This document shows, one piece after another, positions 57,310 through 64,000 of a stretch of 64,000 bases of DNA. The notes under the pieces are model-generated. The model saw only the letters and a program-made list of their open reading frames with translations. It was not told the origin of the DNA and made no database searches. The translations under genes were made by a program, and so were the position numbers. The DNA comes from Paucibacter sp. TC2R-5. Lineage in GTDB: Bacteria; Pseudomonadota; Gammaproteobacteria; Burkholderiales; Burkholderiaceae_C. How positions within the stretch are numbered: the first letter of the stretch is position 1; the number at the start of each line of letters is the position of its first letter. The stretch covers positions 62,001 through 126,000 of the forward strand of contig NZ_JAJIRQ010000010.1 in assembly GCF_025717605.1 (NCBI RefSeq), written 5' to 3'.

Positions 57310-58592
57310 TCCTGAAAGTTGTCGGTCAGGCCAGCCCAGCAGGCGGCGTAATTGGTTTCAAGCGCGCCGCCCTTGAGCGCGAACTCGGTCGGCAGCAAAC
57401 GCCAGCGGGTTTCGAACATAAAGGCCAGGGTGTTGTCGAGCTTGTGCGGCGCCAAGTCGGCATTGCTAGCCTTGTCAAAGGCCTCGGTATCGGGGCCATG
57501 GGGCACATAGGCATTGTGCAGGCTGGAGCCACCGGGCTTGAAGCCTTCGGGCTTGGCGTCGTACTGGCCGAGCACCAGGCCCATGTACTCGCTCATCACA
57601 TTGCGGTGATACCAGGGCGGGCGGAAGCTGTCCTCGGCCACCATCCAGCGCGGCGGGAAAATCACGAAGTCGCAATTGGCCCAGCCGGCGGTGTCGGATG
57701 GCGAGGTCAGCACGGTGAAAATGCTCGGGTCGGGGTGATCAAAGCTGATCGACCCTATGGTCATGAAATGCTTGGTGTCGTACTTGTAAGGCGTTAGGTT
57801 GCCATGCCAGGCGACCACATTGAAGGGGCTGTGCGCCTGGACTGCGCACCACAGGCTGCCGCCGTACTTCTTGACGATCTCGTAGGCACCTGACGTGGCC
57901 TCAAAGGCCGCCACCGGCGCCAAAAAGTCGCGTGCATTGGCCAGCCCGTTGGAGCCAATCGGGCCCAACTCGGGCAGGCGGAAGGCGGCGCCGTAGTTCT
58001 CGCACACATAGCCGCGCGAAGGGCCATCCAGCTCGACCTTGAATGCCATGCCGCGCGGCAGCAGGGCGATCTCGCCCGGTGCGACGTCGAGCAAACCCAA
58101 CTCGGTCGTGATGCGCAAGACACCTTGCTGCGGCACGATCAGCATCTCGCCGTCGGCATTGATGAAGGCGCGCCGCCCCATGCTCTGGTTGGCCACGTAC
58201 AAATGCGCGGCAATGCCCAGCTGCGCGTCAGGGTCACCATTGACGGCCATGGTGCGCAGGCCTTCGACGAAATCGGTCGGCTCGGCCGGCATCTCTATCG
58301 GCGCCCAGCGCATGGGATCGGGTGGCGACACCTGACCCTCACGCGCGCCGGTGCAAAGGTAGGCGTGGGCCAGCGGCAGGAAGCTGCCGACCACCACCGA
58401 AGGCTGGCGGCGATACAGCCAGCTGCGTAAATTCTCATTGCGCGGCGCAGTGAAGGCGCTGCCCGAGAGCAACTCGGCGTACAGGCCATGGGCCACTTTT
58501 TGGGGGCTGTTGCGCCCTATCGGCAAGCTGCCAGCGATGGCTTCGCTTTGATGTTGATTGCCGAAACCGGCTGAATAATTCAAGGCGCTCAT
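57306..58592 (-). CDS. hmgA: Homogentisate 1,2-dioxygenase
   Basis: 428 residues from the ATG at 58590-58592 ([18 protein letters not shown]); a TTG two codons earlier is less likely. Iron-dependent ring cleavage of homogentisate to maleylacetoacetate. Typical segments: [43 protein letters not shown], and the iron-ligand region [26 protein letters not shown] with the metal-binding His and Glu. Operon with fahA; the isomerase maiA is not in the window. The divergent IclR gene is the probable regulator. Confidence 0.96.
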   Translation of the reverse strand: MSALNYSAGFGNQHQSEAIAGSLPIGRNSPQKVAHGLYAELLSGSAFTAPRNENLRSWLYRRQPSVVVGSFLPLAHAYLCTGAREGQVSPPDPMRWAPIEMPAEPTDFVEGLRTMAVNGDPDAQLGIAAHLYVANQSMGRRAFINADGEMLIVPQQGVLRITTELGLLDVAPGEIALLPRGMAFKVELDGPSRGYVCENYGAAFRLPELGPIGSNGLANARDFLAPVAAFEATSGAYEIVKKYGGSLWCAVQAHSPFNVVAWHGNLTPYKYDTKHFMTIGSISFDHPDPSIFTVLTSPSDTAGWANCDFVIFPPRWMVAEDSFRPPWYHRNVMSEYMGLVLGQYDAKPEGFKPGGSSLHNAYVPHGPDTEAFDKASNADLAPHKLDNTLAFMFETRWRLLPTEFALKGGALETNYAACWAGLTDNFQE

Positions 58593-58752
58593 GGGCAACT
58601 CAGGGTTAAAAACGGGAAAGGCGAAGCCGGCTGCACCGAAGGCTTTTTGCCGGCACGGAATTAAACCAGCGCCACTTTAATTTGTCTATAGCTAACCATA
58701 CAGGGAAAATGAGCAAGTTTTGGCGGGCGCACTTCGGGTCTAATCTTTCGCC
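58593..58752. promoter_or_regulatory. hmgA / iclR divergent control region
   Basis: 160 bp between divergent starts. An AT-rich stretch (about 58670-58712) contains TGTCT-N10-ATACA, an imperfect dyad of the size bound by IclR-family dimers. Weak evidence; the gap must in any case hold both promoters. Confidence 0.35.
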
Positions 58753-59568
58753 ATGACAAGCCCTGCACATCCCAACACCGACAAGCATCAACGTGGCGGC
58801 CCACGCGGCATTCAGAGCATCGAGGTCGGCGGGGCCTTGTTGACGGCGCTGGTGCACCATGGCCGGCCCTTGGCGCTGAAGGACTTAGCGCGCGAAGCTG
58901 CGATGGCTCCGGCCAAGGCTCACCCCTATTTGGTCAGTTTTATCAAACTGGGCCTGGTCGAGCAAGAAGCGGTGAGTGGCCGCTACGGTCTGGGTCCGCT
59001 GGCCTTGCAACTCGGCCTCATCAGCCTGCAGCAATACGACCCGGTGCGCTTGGCCACGCCGCGCATCGAAGAATTGGCCATGCAACTGGGCCACACGGTC
59101 GCCATCGCCGTGTGGGGCAATCGCGGCCCGACCATTGTGCGCGTGGCCGAAGCGCCCAGCCCCGTGCACATCAGCATGCGGCACGGGACGGTGATGGGGC
59201 TGCGCGGCACGGCCTCGGGCCGCCTGTTCGCCGCGCATTTACCCACCGACTTGGTCTTATCGGCCTTGGCCGCCGAAGCGCCGCAGCAAGCCGCAGCGGC
59301 GCCAAAAATTGACGCTCAGTTTGCGGCTTTGCTGGCCTTGGCGCGCAAGGACGGCCTTGCCAGCGCTCACGACGGTATCGTGCTCGGGGTCAGCGCCCTG
59401 GCCGCGCCGGTTTTTGATGACCAAGGCCGGATCGCGCTGAGCCTGACGGCAATTGGCCCGAGCGGCAATTTCGACCTGAATCTGCACGGTCCGATTGCCT
59501 TGGCGCTAAAGAGTGCAAGCACCGACTTGTCACGTCAGCTGGGCTGGCGTGAGCCGGCGCAAAGCTAA
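58753..59568 (+). CDS. IclR-family transcriptional regulator of homogentisate genes
   Basis: 271 residues. N-terminal winged helix-turn-helix (about 18-80, SIEVGGALLTALVHHGRPLALKDLA, then KAHPYLVSFIKLGLV) and the effector domain (about 95-262) with GTASGRLFAAHLP and VSALAAPVFDDQGRIALSLTAIGP. Being divergent from hmgA-fahA makes it the likely HmgR-type regulator, probably sensing homogentisate or a precursor. Effector inferred. Confidence 0.9.
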   Translation: MTSPAHPNTDKHQRGGPRGIQSIEVGGALLTALVHHGRPLALKDLAREAAMAPAKAHPYLVSFIKLGLVEQEAVSGRYGLGPLALQLGLISLQQYDPVRLATPRIEELAMQLGHTVAIAVWGNRGPTIVRVAEAPSPVHISMRHGTVMGLRGTASGRLFAAHLPTDLVLSALAAEAPQQAAAAPKIDAQFAALLALARKDGLASAHDGIVLGVSALAAPVFDDQGRIALSLTAIGPSGNFDLNLHGPIALALKSASTDLSRQLGWREPAQS

Positions 59569-59620
59569 GCGCCCAAGCTTGCTGCGGCGCCATCAGATCG
59601 GCGAATCAGATCGGCCAAGT

Positions 59621-59655
59621 AAAAAAAGCGAGCCTGCTCGCGCTGACTCGCTTTT
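59621..59655. terminator. Bidirectional terminator between iclR and sapC genes
   Basis: AAAAGCGAG / CTCGCTTTT arms around a 14-base loop, with extra A on the left; shared by two convergent genes. Confidence 0.75.
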
Positions 59656-59700
59656 CTATCAGCCGGACAAAAGGACCGGCGTTCTTGCTGCTCGCGCCGA

Positions 59701-60456
59701 TCAGGCCGCTGCAGCAGTGCCTTCTTGACTGGCCAGGCGATTCATATTGCCCATCGACACGCGGTGCATTTCCAGCAGCGACAGCAAACCGTTGCGGTGC
59801 AACTCGACCACCTTGGCATCGTCCAATCCGGCCAGCTTTTGCTCATCAACGGCCAAGAAACCTTCGACGTCGATCTTCTCACCGCTGGCCAAGGTGGCCT
59901 CAAAGCGCATATCGCGCAATAGATCCAACTCAACCAACATCTGGCAGAAGGCCCGAGTGCGCTCGGACTCTTGCTCGAAGTTCTCCAAGAAAGTCTTGGC
60001 GTTCAGCAAGAACTCGGTCGGCTGACCGTCGGCTGCGAACAGCGAAGTGCCTTCGCTCTCCGAAAAACCGGCCCATTCGCTGTCAAAACAAACGGCGATG
60101 GTGTCGGAGTCTTGCTCCAGGCGAGCCATGGCGAAGGGATAACGGCGCAGATACGCGGGCACATAGTGACCCGTCCACTTGCCGTCTTTGACGAACAAGT
60201 TACTGGAGGGCTTGAGGCCCAGCACGGCCAGCGGCGCGACCACGGGCTTGGCACCCTCGGCCGGCGCATCACCCACGCGCACGAACACGATCGGGTACTC
60301 TTTGCAGGCCTCAGCAAACTCGACCACGGCCAGGAACAAGGAGTTCATGCCCTTCACCCGGTCCAGCGTCGGCAACTCCGTTTTCAGGCGCAGATTCTTG
60401 TGCGCGACACGGTCCAGCGGCGTCAAATTGCCGTACATCATTGGGCTTGCACTCAT
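59701..60456 (-). CDS. SapC family protein
   Basis: 251 residues, soluble, without a signal peptide. Family features: an N-terminal MYGNLTPLDRVAHKNLR, the hydrophobic core FLAVVEFAEACKEYPIVFVR, and WTGHYVPAYLRRYPFAM with CFDSEWAGF in the middle. Named after a Campylobacter S-layer gene, but the function is unknown; in many proteobacteria SapC genes lie near sugar receptors and halogenase-like genes. Here its start overlaps the stop of the CorC-type gene (ATGA, 60453-60456), so the two are translationally coupled. Confidence 0.9.
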   Translation of the reverse strand: MSASPMMYGNLTPLDRVAHKNLRLKTELPTLDRVKGMNSLFLAVVEFAEACKEYPIVFVRVGDAPAEGAKPVVAPLAVLGLKPSSNLFVKDGKWTGHYVPAYLRRYPFAMARLEQDSDTIAVCFDSEWAGFSESEGTSLFAADGQPTEFLLNAKTFLENFEQESERTRAFCQMLVELDLLRDMRFEATLASGEKIDVEGFLAVDEQKLAGLDDAKVVELHRNGLLSLLEMHRVSMGNMNRLASQEGTAAAA

Positions 60457-61757
60457 TTTTCACTCTCTCCATCTACGGTCAGACGACTGACCAACACTTT
60501 GTCAACACGCTTGCCATCCAGGTCCACGACCTCGAATCTCCAAGCATTCCACTCCACCACATCGGCCGTGCGCGGCAAGCGCCCCAGCAGCAGCATCACC
60601 ATGCCGGCCAGGGTGTTGTAGCGCCCACGATCCTCTTCGGGTAGCTCTTTCAGGGCCAGGCGGTCCTTCAACTCGGTCACCGGGATCAGGCCATCCAGCA
60701 GCCAGCTCCCGTCCTCGCGTTGCACCGCCCAAGCATCACCATCACCGGGCGCATTGAACTCCCCCGCAATGGCTTCCAACACGTCGCGCACAGAGATCAC
60801 GCCCTGCACCTCGCCGTACTCATCCACGACAAACACCAAGGGTGCATCCGAGACACGGAATTGCTCCAGCAACTCCATGCCCGACAGCGTCTCGGGCACA
60901 AACACCGGCACTTCGAGGTCCTCGGACAAAGACAGCGGCGCGCCGCTCAGCGCCCGCTGCAACAGCACCTGCGCCGACACGATGCCCAGCACCTCGCTCA
61001 GCCCATCTCGGCAGACCGGATAGCGGCTATAGCCATGGCCACGCAAGACTTCCAGCACCTGTTGCGGCGTGTCGGTAACGTCCAGCCAGGCGATTTCACC
61101 GCGCGGAATCATCATCGAGCCGATCTCGCGCTCATCGAGTCGGAACACATTGCGCACCATCTGATGCTCATGCTCCTCGATCACGCCTGCCTCGCGCCCC
61201 TCATCCAGGCTGGCGGCGATCTCTTCTTCGGTCACGCCACGCTGAGCCCGTCCGCCCTGCCCCATCAGGCCCAAAATAGCCTCGGTACTGAAGCTCAAAA
61301 ACTTCACCAAAGGTCGCGCAGCCGCCGACAAAAAATTCATCGCCGGCGCTACCCGCCGAGCGACCGTCTCAGGGTAGATCTGCCCGATACGCTTGGGCAC
61401 CAACTCGCCGAAAATTATCGTCACGATGGTGATGATGACCACCACCAAGGCGGTCGAAGCGATCTCCACAGCGCGGTCATGCAGGCCGAACTGTTCGCCC
61501 AACCAATGTGCAAGCGGGCCCGAGAAAGCCGCGTCACCGACGATGCCATTGAGCACACCGATCGAAGTGATGCCGACCTGCACGGTCGAAAGAAACTTGG
61601 TCGGGTTGTCGTGCAAATCCATGGCCGCCCGCGCACCGGGCTCCCCTGCCTCCACCAAAACCTGCAATCGCGCTTTGCGGCTGGCCGACAAGGCCATTTC
61701 CGACATCGCAAAAAAAGCATTCAAGAACAACAAGAAAATGAGAAAGGCGGTATCCAT
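60453..61757 (-). CDS. CNNM/CBS-domain membrane protein (HlyC/CorC family)
   Basis: 434 residues from the ATG at 61755-61757. N-terminal CNNM (DUF21) domain with about four membrane segments (AFLIFLLFLNAFFAMSEMALSASRKAR, and later ALVVVIITIVTIIFGELVPKRIG). A CBS pair (about 210-330, MMIPRGEIAWLDV, VFVVDEYGEVQGVIS) and the C-terminal CorC_HlyC domain (WLLDGLIPVTELKDRL, TLAGMVMLLLGRLP) follow. Relatives handle magnesium or cobalt efflux; the old name hemolysin is misleading. Operon with sapC. Divergent from apaH with starts about 110 bp apart. Confidence 0.92.
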   Translation of the reverse strand: MDTAFLIFLLFLNAFFAMSEMALSASRKARLQVLVEAGEPGARAAMDLHDNPTKFLSTVQVGITSIGVLNGIVGDAAFSGPLAHWLGEQFGLHDRAVEIASTALVVVIITIVTIIFGELVPKRIGQIYPETVARRVAPAMNFLSAAARPLVKFLSFSTEAILGLMGQGGRAQRGVTEEEIAASLDEGREAGVIEEHEHQMVRNVFRLDEREIGSMMIPRGEIAWLDVTDTPQQVLEVLRGHGYSRYPVCRDGLSEVLGIVSAQVLLQRALSGAPLSLSEDLEVPVFVPETLSGMELLEQFRVSDAPLVFVVDEYGEVQGVISVRDVLEAIAGEFNAPGDGDAWAVQREDGSWLLDGLIPVTELKDRLALKELPEEDRGRYNTLAGMVMLLLGRLPRTADVVEWNAWRFEVVDLDGKRVDKVLVSRLTVDGESEK

Positions 61758-61868
61758 TGGGGGCGTCAGCAAAGAATAAGCAGGGTTGTCCCTTGGTGGC
61801 GCAGTCAAGAAGCAAGAGGCCGCAAGCGTAGCAGAAGGCCGTGACGATAGAAGTCGCACAATCCCGAT

Positions 61869-62693
61869 ATGAACTATCTGATTGGTGACCTGCAAGGCTG
61901 TTGCGACGCGTTCGAACGCCTCTTGCTCAAGATTGACTTTTCGCCCTCGCGCGACCGGCTCTACCTGCTTGGCGACTTAGTCAACCGCGGGCCGGCCTCC
62001 TTGGCCACCTTGCGGCGGCTGATGGAGTTGGGCAACTCGGCGACCTGCTTGTTGGGCAACCACGACCTGCATTTGTTGGCGATTGCCTACGGCGTCAAAA
62101 AACCGCATCGCAGCGACACCGTCCAAGGCATTCTTGACGCCCGTGACCGCGCAGCCCTGCTGGACTGGCTGCGCCACCAACGCATGGCCTGCTATGCACA
62201 AGGTTGGCTGATGGTGCATGCCGGCGTGCTGCCGCAGTGGACGCTTGAAGACACCTTGGCATTGGCCGGCGAAGTTGAGTCGGTACTGCGCGGCCCCGAC
62301 CTGGGCGACTTTGTTCGTGAAATGTATGGCAATGAGCCAGCCGCCTGGGACGCTGCCTTGGTCGGCCCGGCCAGGTTGCGTTGCATCGTCAATGCCTTGA
62401 CCCGGCTGCGTTTTGTGGACGCTGCAGGACGGATGGACTTCAAGACCAAAGACAGCGCCGACAGCGCGCCGCCCGGCCACCGCCCCTGGTTCGACGCTGC
62501 AAACAGGCGCACCGACGCAGTGCCGATTGCCTTCGGCCACTGGTCAACGCTGGGCCTTGTGCAGCGCCCGCATTTGCTCGCACTCGACACCGGCTGCGTC
62601 TGGGGTGGGCGCCTCACGGCGGCCAGCGTCGAAAACGGCCAGTCGCTGGAGCTGATTTCGGTGAAATGTGAGCAAGCGCAAAAGCCGGGCTAG
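61869..62693 (+). CDS. apaH: Symmetrical bis(5'-nucleosyl)-tetraphosphatase
   Basis: 274 residues. Splits Ap4A into two ADP. Metallophosphatase motifs: GDLQGCCDAFERLL, GDLVNRGP, GNHDLHLL, then VHAGVLPQW and the C-terminal ALDTGCVWGGRL. Usual length for ApaH (about 270-280). Two bases after its end begins TAGAAT, a possible -10 element for the tRNA region that follows. Confidence 0.96.
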   Translation: MNYLIGDLQGCCDAFERLLLKIDFSPSRDRLYLLGDLVNRGPASLATLRRLMELGNSATCLLGNHDLHLLAIAYGVKKPHRSDTVQGILDARDRAALLDWLRHQRMACYAQGWLMVHAGVLPQWTLEDTLALAGEVESVLRGPDLGDFVREMYGNEPAAWDAALVGPARLRCIVNALTRLRFVDAAGRMDFKTKDSADSAPPGHRPWFDAANRRTDAVPIAFGHWSTLGLVQRPHLLALDTGCVWGGRLTAASVENGQSLELISVKCEQAQKPG

Positions 62694-62745
62694 AATCTCG
62701 CCCTTGTGTTCGATGCACGGTTTCGCGTCGCGCCCAAGTAGGCAA

Positions 62746-62774
62746 GGCCTCGGCGGTTGAAGGCACCGGTCTTG
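62746..62774 (+). pseudogene. Fragment of tRNA-Ser (D arm to anticodon)
   Basis: This 29-bp stretch matches 62900-62928 of the intact tRNA-Ser downstream: the last 15 bases (AAGGCACCGGTCTTG) are identical and 20 of the last 21 agree. The acceptor, variable and T arms are missing. It is a relic of duplication or recombination at the tRNA locus. Confidence 0.6.
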
Positions 62775-62884
62775 CTCAATCGACGCTTTAGCGGCGATTG
62801 CGCCGAAGCTCATATCGCGACAGCGATGTGAGTGCAGGCAAAACCGGCGACTCGTCGCTGGCACAATTGAATTTGAAAGTTCCA

Positions 62885-62974
62885 GGAAGCTTGGCCGAGC
62901 GGTTTAAGGCACCGGTCTTGAAAACCGGCGAGGGTTTATCCCCTCCGTGAGTTCGAATCTCACAGCTTCCGCCA
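62885..62974 (+). tRNA. tRNA-Ser (UGA)
   Basis: 90 nt with encoded CCA. Acceptor GGAAGCT/AGCTTCC, anticodon stem CCGGT/ACCGG with TGA in the loop, long variable arm (GAGGGTTTATCCCCTC) typical of class II serine tRNAs, and T arm GAGTTCGAATCTC. Serine tRNAs are frequent integration sites, and the sequence to the right changes in character. Confidence 0.95.
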
Positions 62975-63010
62975 ATACCCCAGTGTTTACGGGTGTTTTG
63001 GCAGTTTTTT
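62971..63010 (+). terminator. Likely terminator after tRNA-Ser
   Basis: CCAA-ACCC / GGGT-TTGG interrupted stem running from the tRNA 3' end, followed by CAGTTTTTTG. Confidence 0.5.
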
Positions 63011-63102
63011 GTATCAGGCCCAACATAAGGCCCAACGAACAGAGCAACCCTTGCGGATTGGGTCGCCTGAACGTCTATCTGGTTCAAGTGCACTCAGCAC
63101 AC

Positions 63103-63147
63103 CCCCAAAAAGAAGGCCCAACGCGCAAGCTGTCGGGCCTTTTTCTT
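63103..63147. terminator. Hairpin with T-run ahead of the zinc-ribbon gene
   Basis: AAGGCCC / GGGCCTT stem with A-run before and TTTTTCTTT after. It lies 45 bases before the zinc-ribbon gene and could end transcripts from the tRNA side. Confidence 0.55.
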
Positions 63148-63190
63148 TGCGGGTACGATACCCTGCCTATCAATAAATCAGGGGGAAAAA

Positions 63191-63544
63191 TTGTTTGAAA
63201 AGAAGAAACACATAGTCGAAGAATATCGAGGCAATGAGGCCCAAGCCAGAAAGCTGTTCCTGAAAGACGCTGAGAAGCAAGCGGCCAAGGGTTACTACCC
63301 GACTTCCGAGAACTTCACTCAGGGAACCTATGGCTGCGGCTCATTCATTTTTGCGCTGCTGCTTTGCTTCGTGATTGTGGGGATCTTCATATTCATCTAC
63401 ATGATTTTGGTCAAGCCTCCGGGTACTCTTACTGTTACCTATGAGTTTCGGGAGGTTGCACAAGAGAAGCAATGCCCGCAGTGCGCCGAAACTGTCAAGG
63501 CGGCGGCGACTGTTTGCCGCTTTTGCTCATATGAGTTTCGCTAG
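63191..63544 (+). CDS. Small membrane protein with C-terminal zinc ribbon
   Basis: 117 residues from a TTG start (TTGTTTGAAAAG) with AGGGGGAAAAA directly ahead; no ATG gives a sensible frame. A charged N-terminus (FEKKKHIVEEYRGNEAQARKLFLKDAEKQAAKGYYPTS, residues about 2-40) is followed by one membrane segment (about 49-75, FIFALLLCFVIVGIFIFIYMI) and a zinc ribbon CPQC-x10-CRFC near the end (residues about 94-113). Function unknown. The base composition is visibly more AT-rich than the rest of the window, which points to transfer. It lies 216 bp beyond tRNA-Ser. Confidence 0.7.
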   Translation: MFEKKKHIVEEYRGNEAQARKLFLKDAEKQAAKGYYPTSENFTQGTYGCGSFIFALLLCFVIVGIFIFIYMILVKPPGTLTVTYEFREVAQEKQCPQCAETVKAAATVCRFCSYEFR

Positions 63545-63679
63545 CGCCTAACGTCAGGGAGGCGGTCTAGATCGCCAAGGATCGGATGGCGGGCTTGGTA
63601 AGGCGAGCCATATTCCAGGCCAAGATAAGCGCCGCCCTCTGATCGCCCTTTGGCCATAAGGCCCGGCCAACCGGAATAT

Positions 63680-63724
63680 TTCCCAACTATAAAAAAGGCC
63701 CAATGTTCCCGACTATAAAAAAGG
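63680..63724 (+). repeat. Direct repeat pair, 19 bp, 26-bp period
   Basis: TTCCC[A/G]ACTATAAAAAAGG occurs at 63680-63698 and 63706-63724 with one difference and a 7-bp spacer. Confidence 0.8.
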
Positions 63725-63876
63725 GGACTGAGGGTCAAGCTCTGGCTTGGGAGTAGCCCGGTTGTCGGCCATGCGCGATGCGGCGAATCAGTAGCCGACC
63801 AAGCCGTGTGAGATGGGCGGGCAGGCTGCTATCCGACTGCTGGCGCTGCTGGTAGATGGCTTCTCTCAGAGGAGAG

Positions 63877-64000
63877 TCCCGCAGCGGGAATGCATTTCCA
63901 CCCGAAATGGCCCAATGCGCACCCGCAGCGGGAACGCAAGGGGCTGGTTCGGGTGGGTTCATTCCCGCTGCGGGTGCGGATAAGCCCTTTCCGTTCCCGC
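63877..64000. repeat. Cluster of GC-rich palindromic repeats
   Basis: The unit CCCGCAGCGGGAA occurs at 63878-63890 and, with the flank GCGCA, at 63917-63934. Its inverse complement ATTCCCGCTGCGGGTGCG is at 63961-63978, and TTCCCGC begins a fourth copy at the edge (63994-64000). The copies are about 32-44 bp apart. Confidence 0.75.

Larger units (their letters stand above)
63545..64000. other. 456-bp non-coding region with repeats at the right edge
   Basis: No gene is supported. It holds a 26-bp-period direct repeat (63680-63724), GC-rich palindromes (63877-64000) and several GGCCCAA words. Two short minus-strand open frames (63541-63738, 63735-63962) lack ribosome sites and run through the repeats. 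Confidence 0.5.

Noticed and set aside
56000-57315. 442-codon plus-strand frame opposite fahA
   Set aside because: The minus-strand frame encodes a clear fumarylacetoacetase; the other is its shadow.
60453-61757. Toxin (hemolysin) reading of the CorC/HlyC-family protein
   Set aside because: CNNM plus CBS plus CorC_HlyC domains mark a membrane metal-transport type protein; there is no evidence for a pore-forming toxin.
62788-63093. 101-codon minus-strand frame across tRNA-Ser
   Set aside because: The EIRTHGG-PSPVFKTGALNRS type of peptide is the well-known false translation of tRNA-Ser antisense.
63545-63620. Possible integron attC site right after the zinc-ribbon gene (GCGCCTAACG)
   Set aside because: One half-core (GCCTAAC) fits and lies directly after the stop, as in cassettes, but no matching GTTRRRY partner at a proper distance could be found.
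63541-63962. Two minus-strand frames of 65 and 75 codons at the right edge
   Set aside because: They run through direct and inverted repeats, have no ribosome sites and show no family features; kept as non-coding.
63877-64000. Possible CRISPR array
   Set aside because: The repeats are short, palindromic and in both orientations with uneven spacing; no cas gene is visible.

Overview
The window reads as chromosomal DNA of a GC-rich betaproteobacterium of the order Burkholderiales, most likely near the Roseateles/Paucibacter/Rubrivivax group. The basis is the gene order (pilR-pilS-PP0621 protein-cytochrome assembly protein/ffh; RNB nuclease-tonB-aroE-mtgA; tlpA-aroQ-accBC-prmA-DUF3426), a class Ia nrdAB pair with long Ala/Pro extensions, an Ala/Lys/Pro histone-like protein, and many TonB-linked uptake genes. 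The genus is an inference. Coding density is high, many starts overlap the preceding stop (ATGA, TGATG), and no insertion sequence, rRNA or CRISPR array is visible.

Layout from left to right. 1-6860 (minus): penicillin-binding protein 1C (cut by the edge) and a bacterial alpha-2-macroglobulin. 7038-12254 (minus): histone-like protein, nrdB and nrdA, with a promoter bearing two NrdR-like boxes near 12500. 12721-17360 (minus): PilR/PilS, a PP0621 protein and a cytochrome-assembly protein; ffh diverges from these and converges with ftsY. 20217-31884 (plus): an ornithine cyclodeaminase-family reductase, tRNA(CAU), then a long housekeeping series for RNA turnover, shikimate synthesis, wall synthesis, fatty-acid initiation and L11 methylation. 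31905-37457: a secreted cyanophycinase divergent from a TonB-dependent receptor and a serine hydrolase, probably a polymer-scavenging module. 37477-41773: small lipoprotein, YceH, an SDR enzyme and ETF-ubiquinone oxidoreductase, the last two sharing a promoter region with a 26-bp palindrome. 41846-44480: ergothioneine genes egtB-egtD and a small acidic protein.

44683-55762 is the most unusual region. Two sugar-type ABC binding proteins diverge with no ABC permease or ATPase beside them. The right-hand one resembles the glucose-binding proteins GtsA/GltB and overlaps, start to stop, an OmpR-type regulator, a histidine kinase (GltR/GtrS-like) and a flavin-dependent 'tryptophan halogenase' with its catalytic Lys and Glu in place. 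Facing them are a FucP-type sugar permease and a large TonB-dependent receptor of the Xanthomonas/Caulobacter type. I read this as a sugar-sensing and uptake locus that includes a halogenase of unknown substrate.

55981-59568: homogentisate pathway (fahA, hmgA) with a divergent IclR regulator. 59701-62693: SapC, CorC/HlyC-type membrane protein, apaH. At 62885 is tRNA-Ser(UGA), preceded by a fragment of the same tRNA. Beyond it the composition changes: a small low-GC zinc-ribbon membrane protein, direct repeats and GC-rich palindromes run to the edge, which suggests the start of an accessory region.
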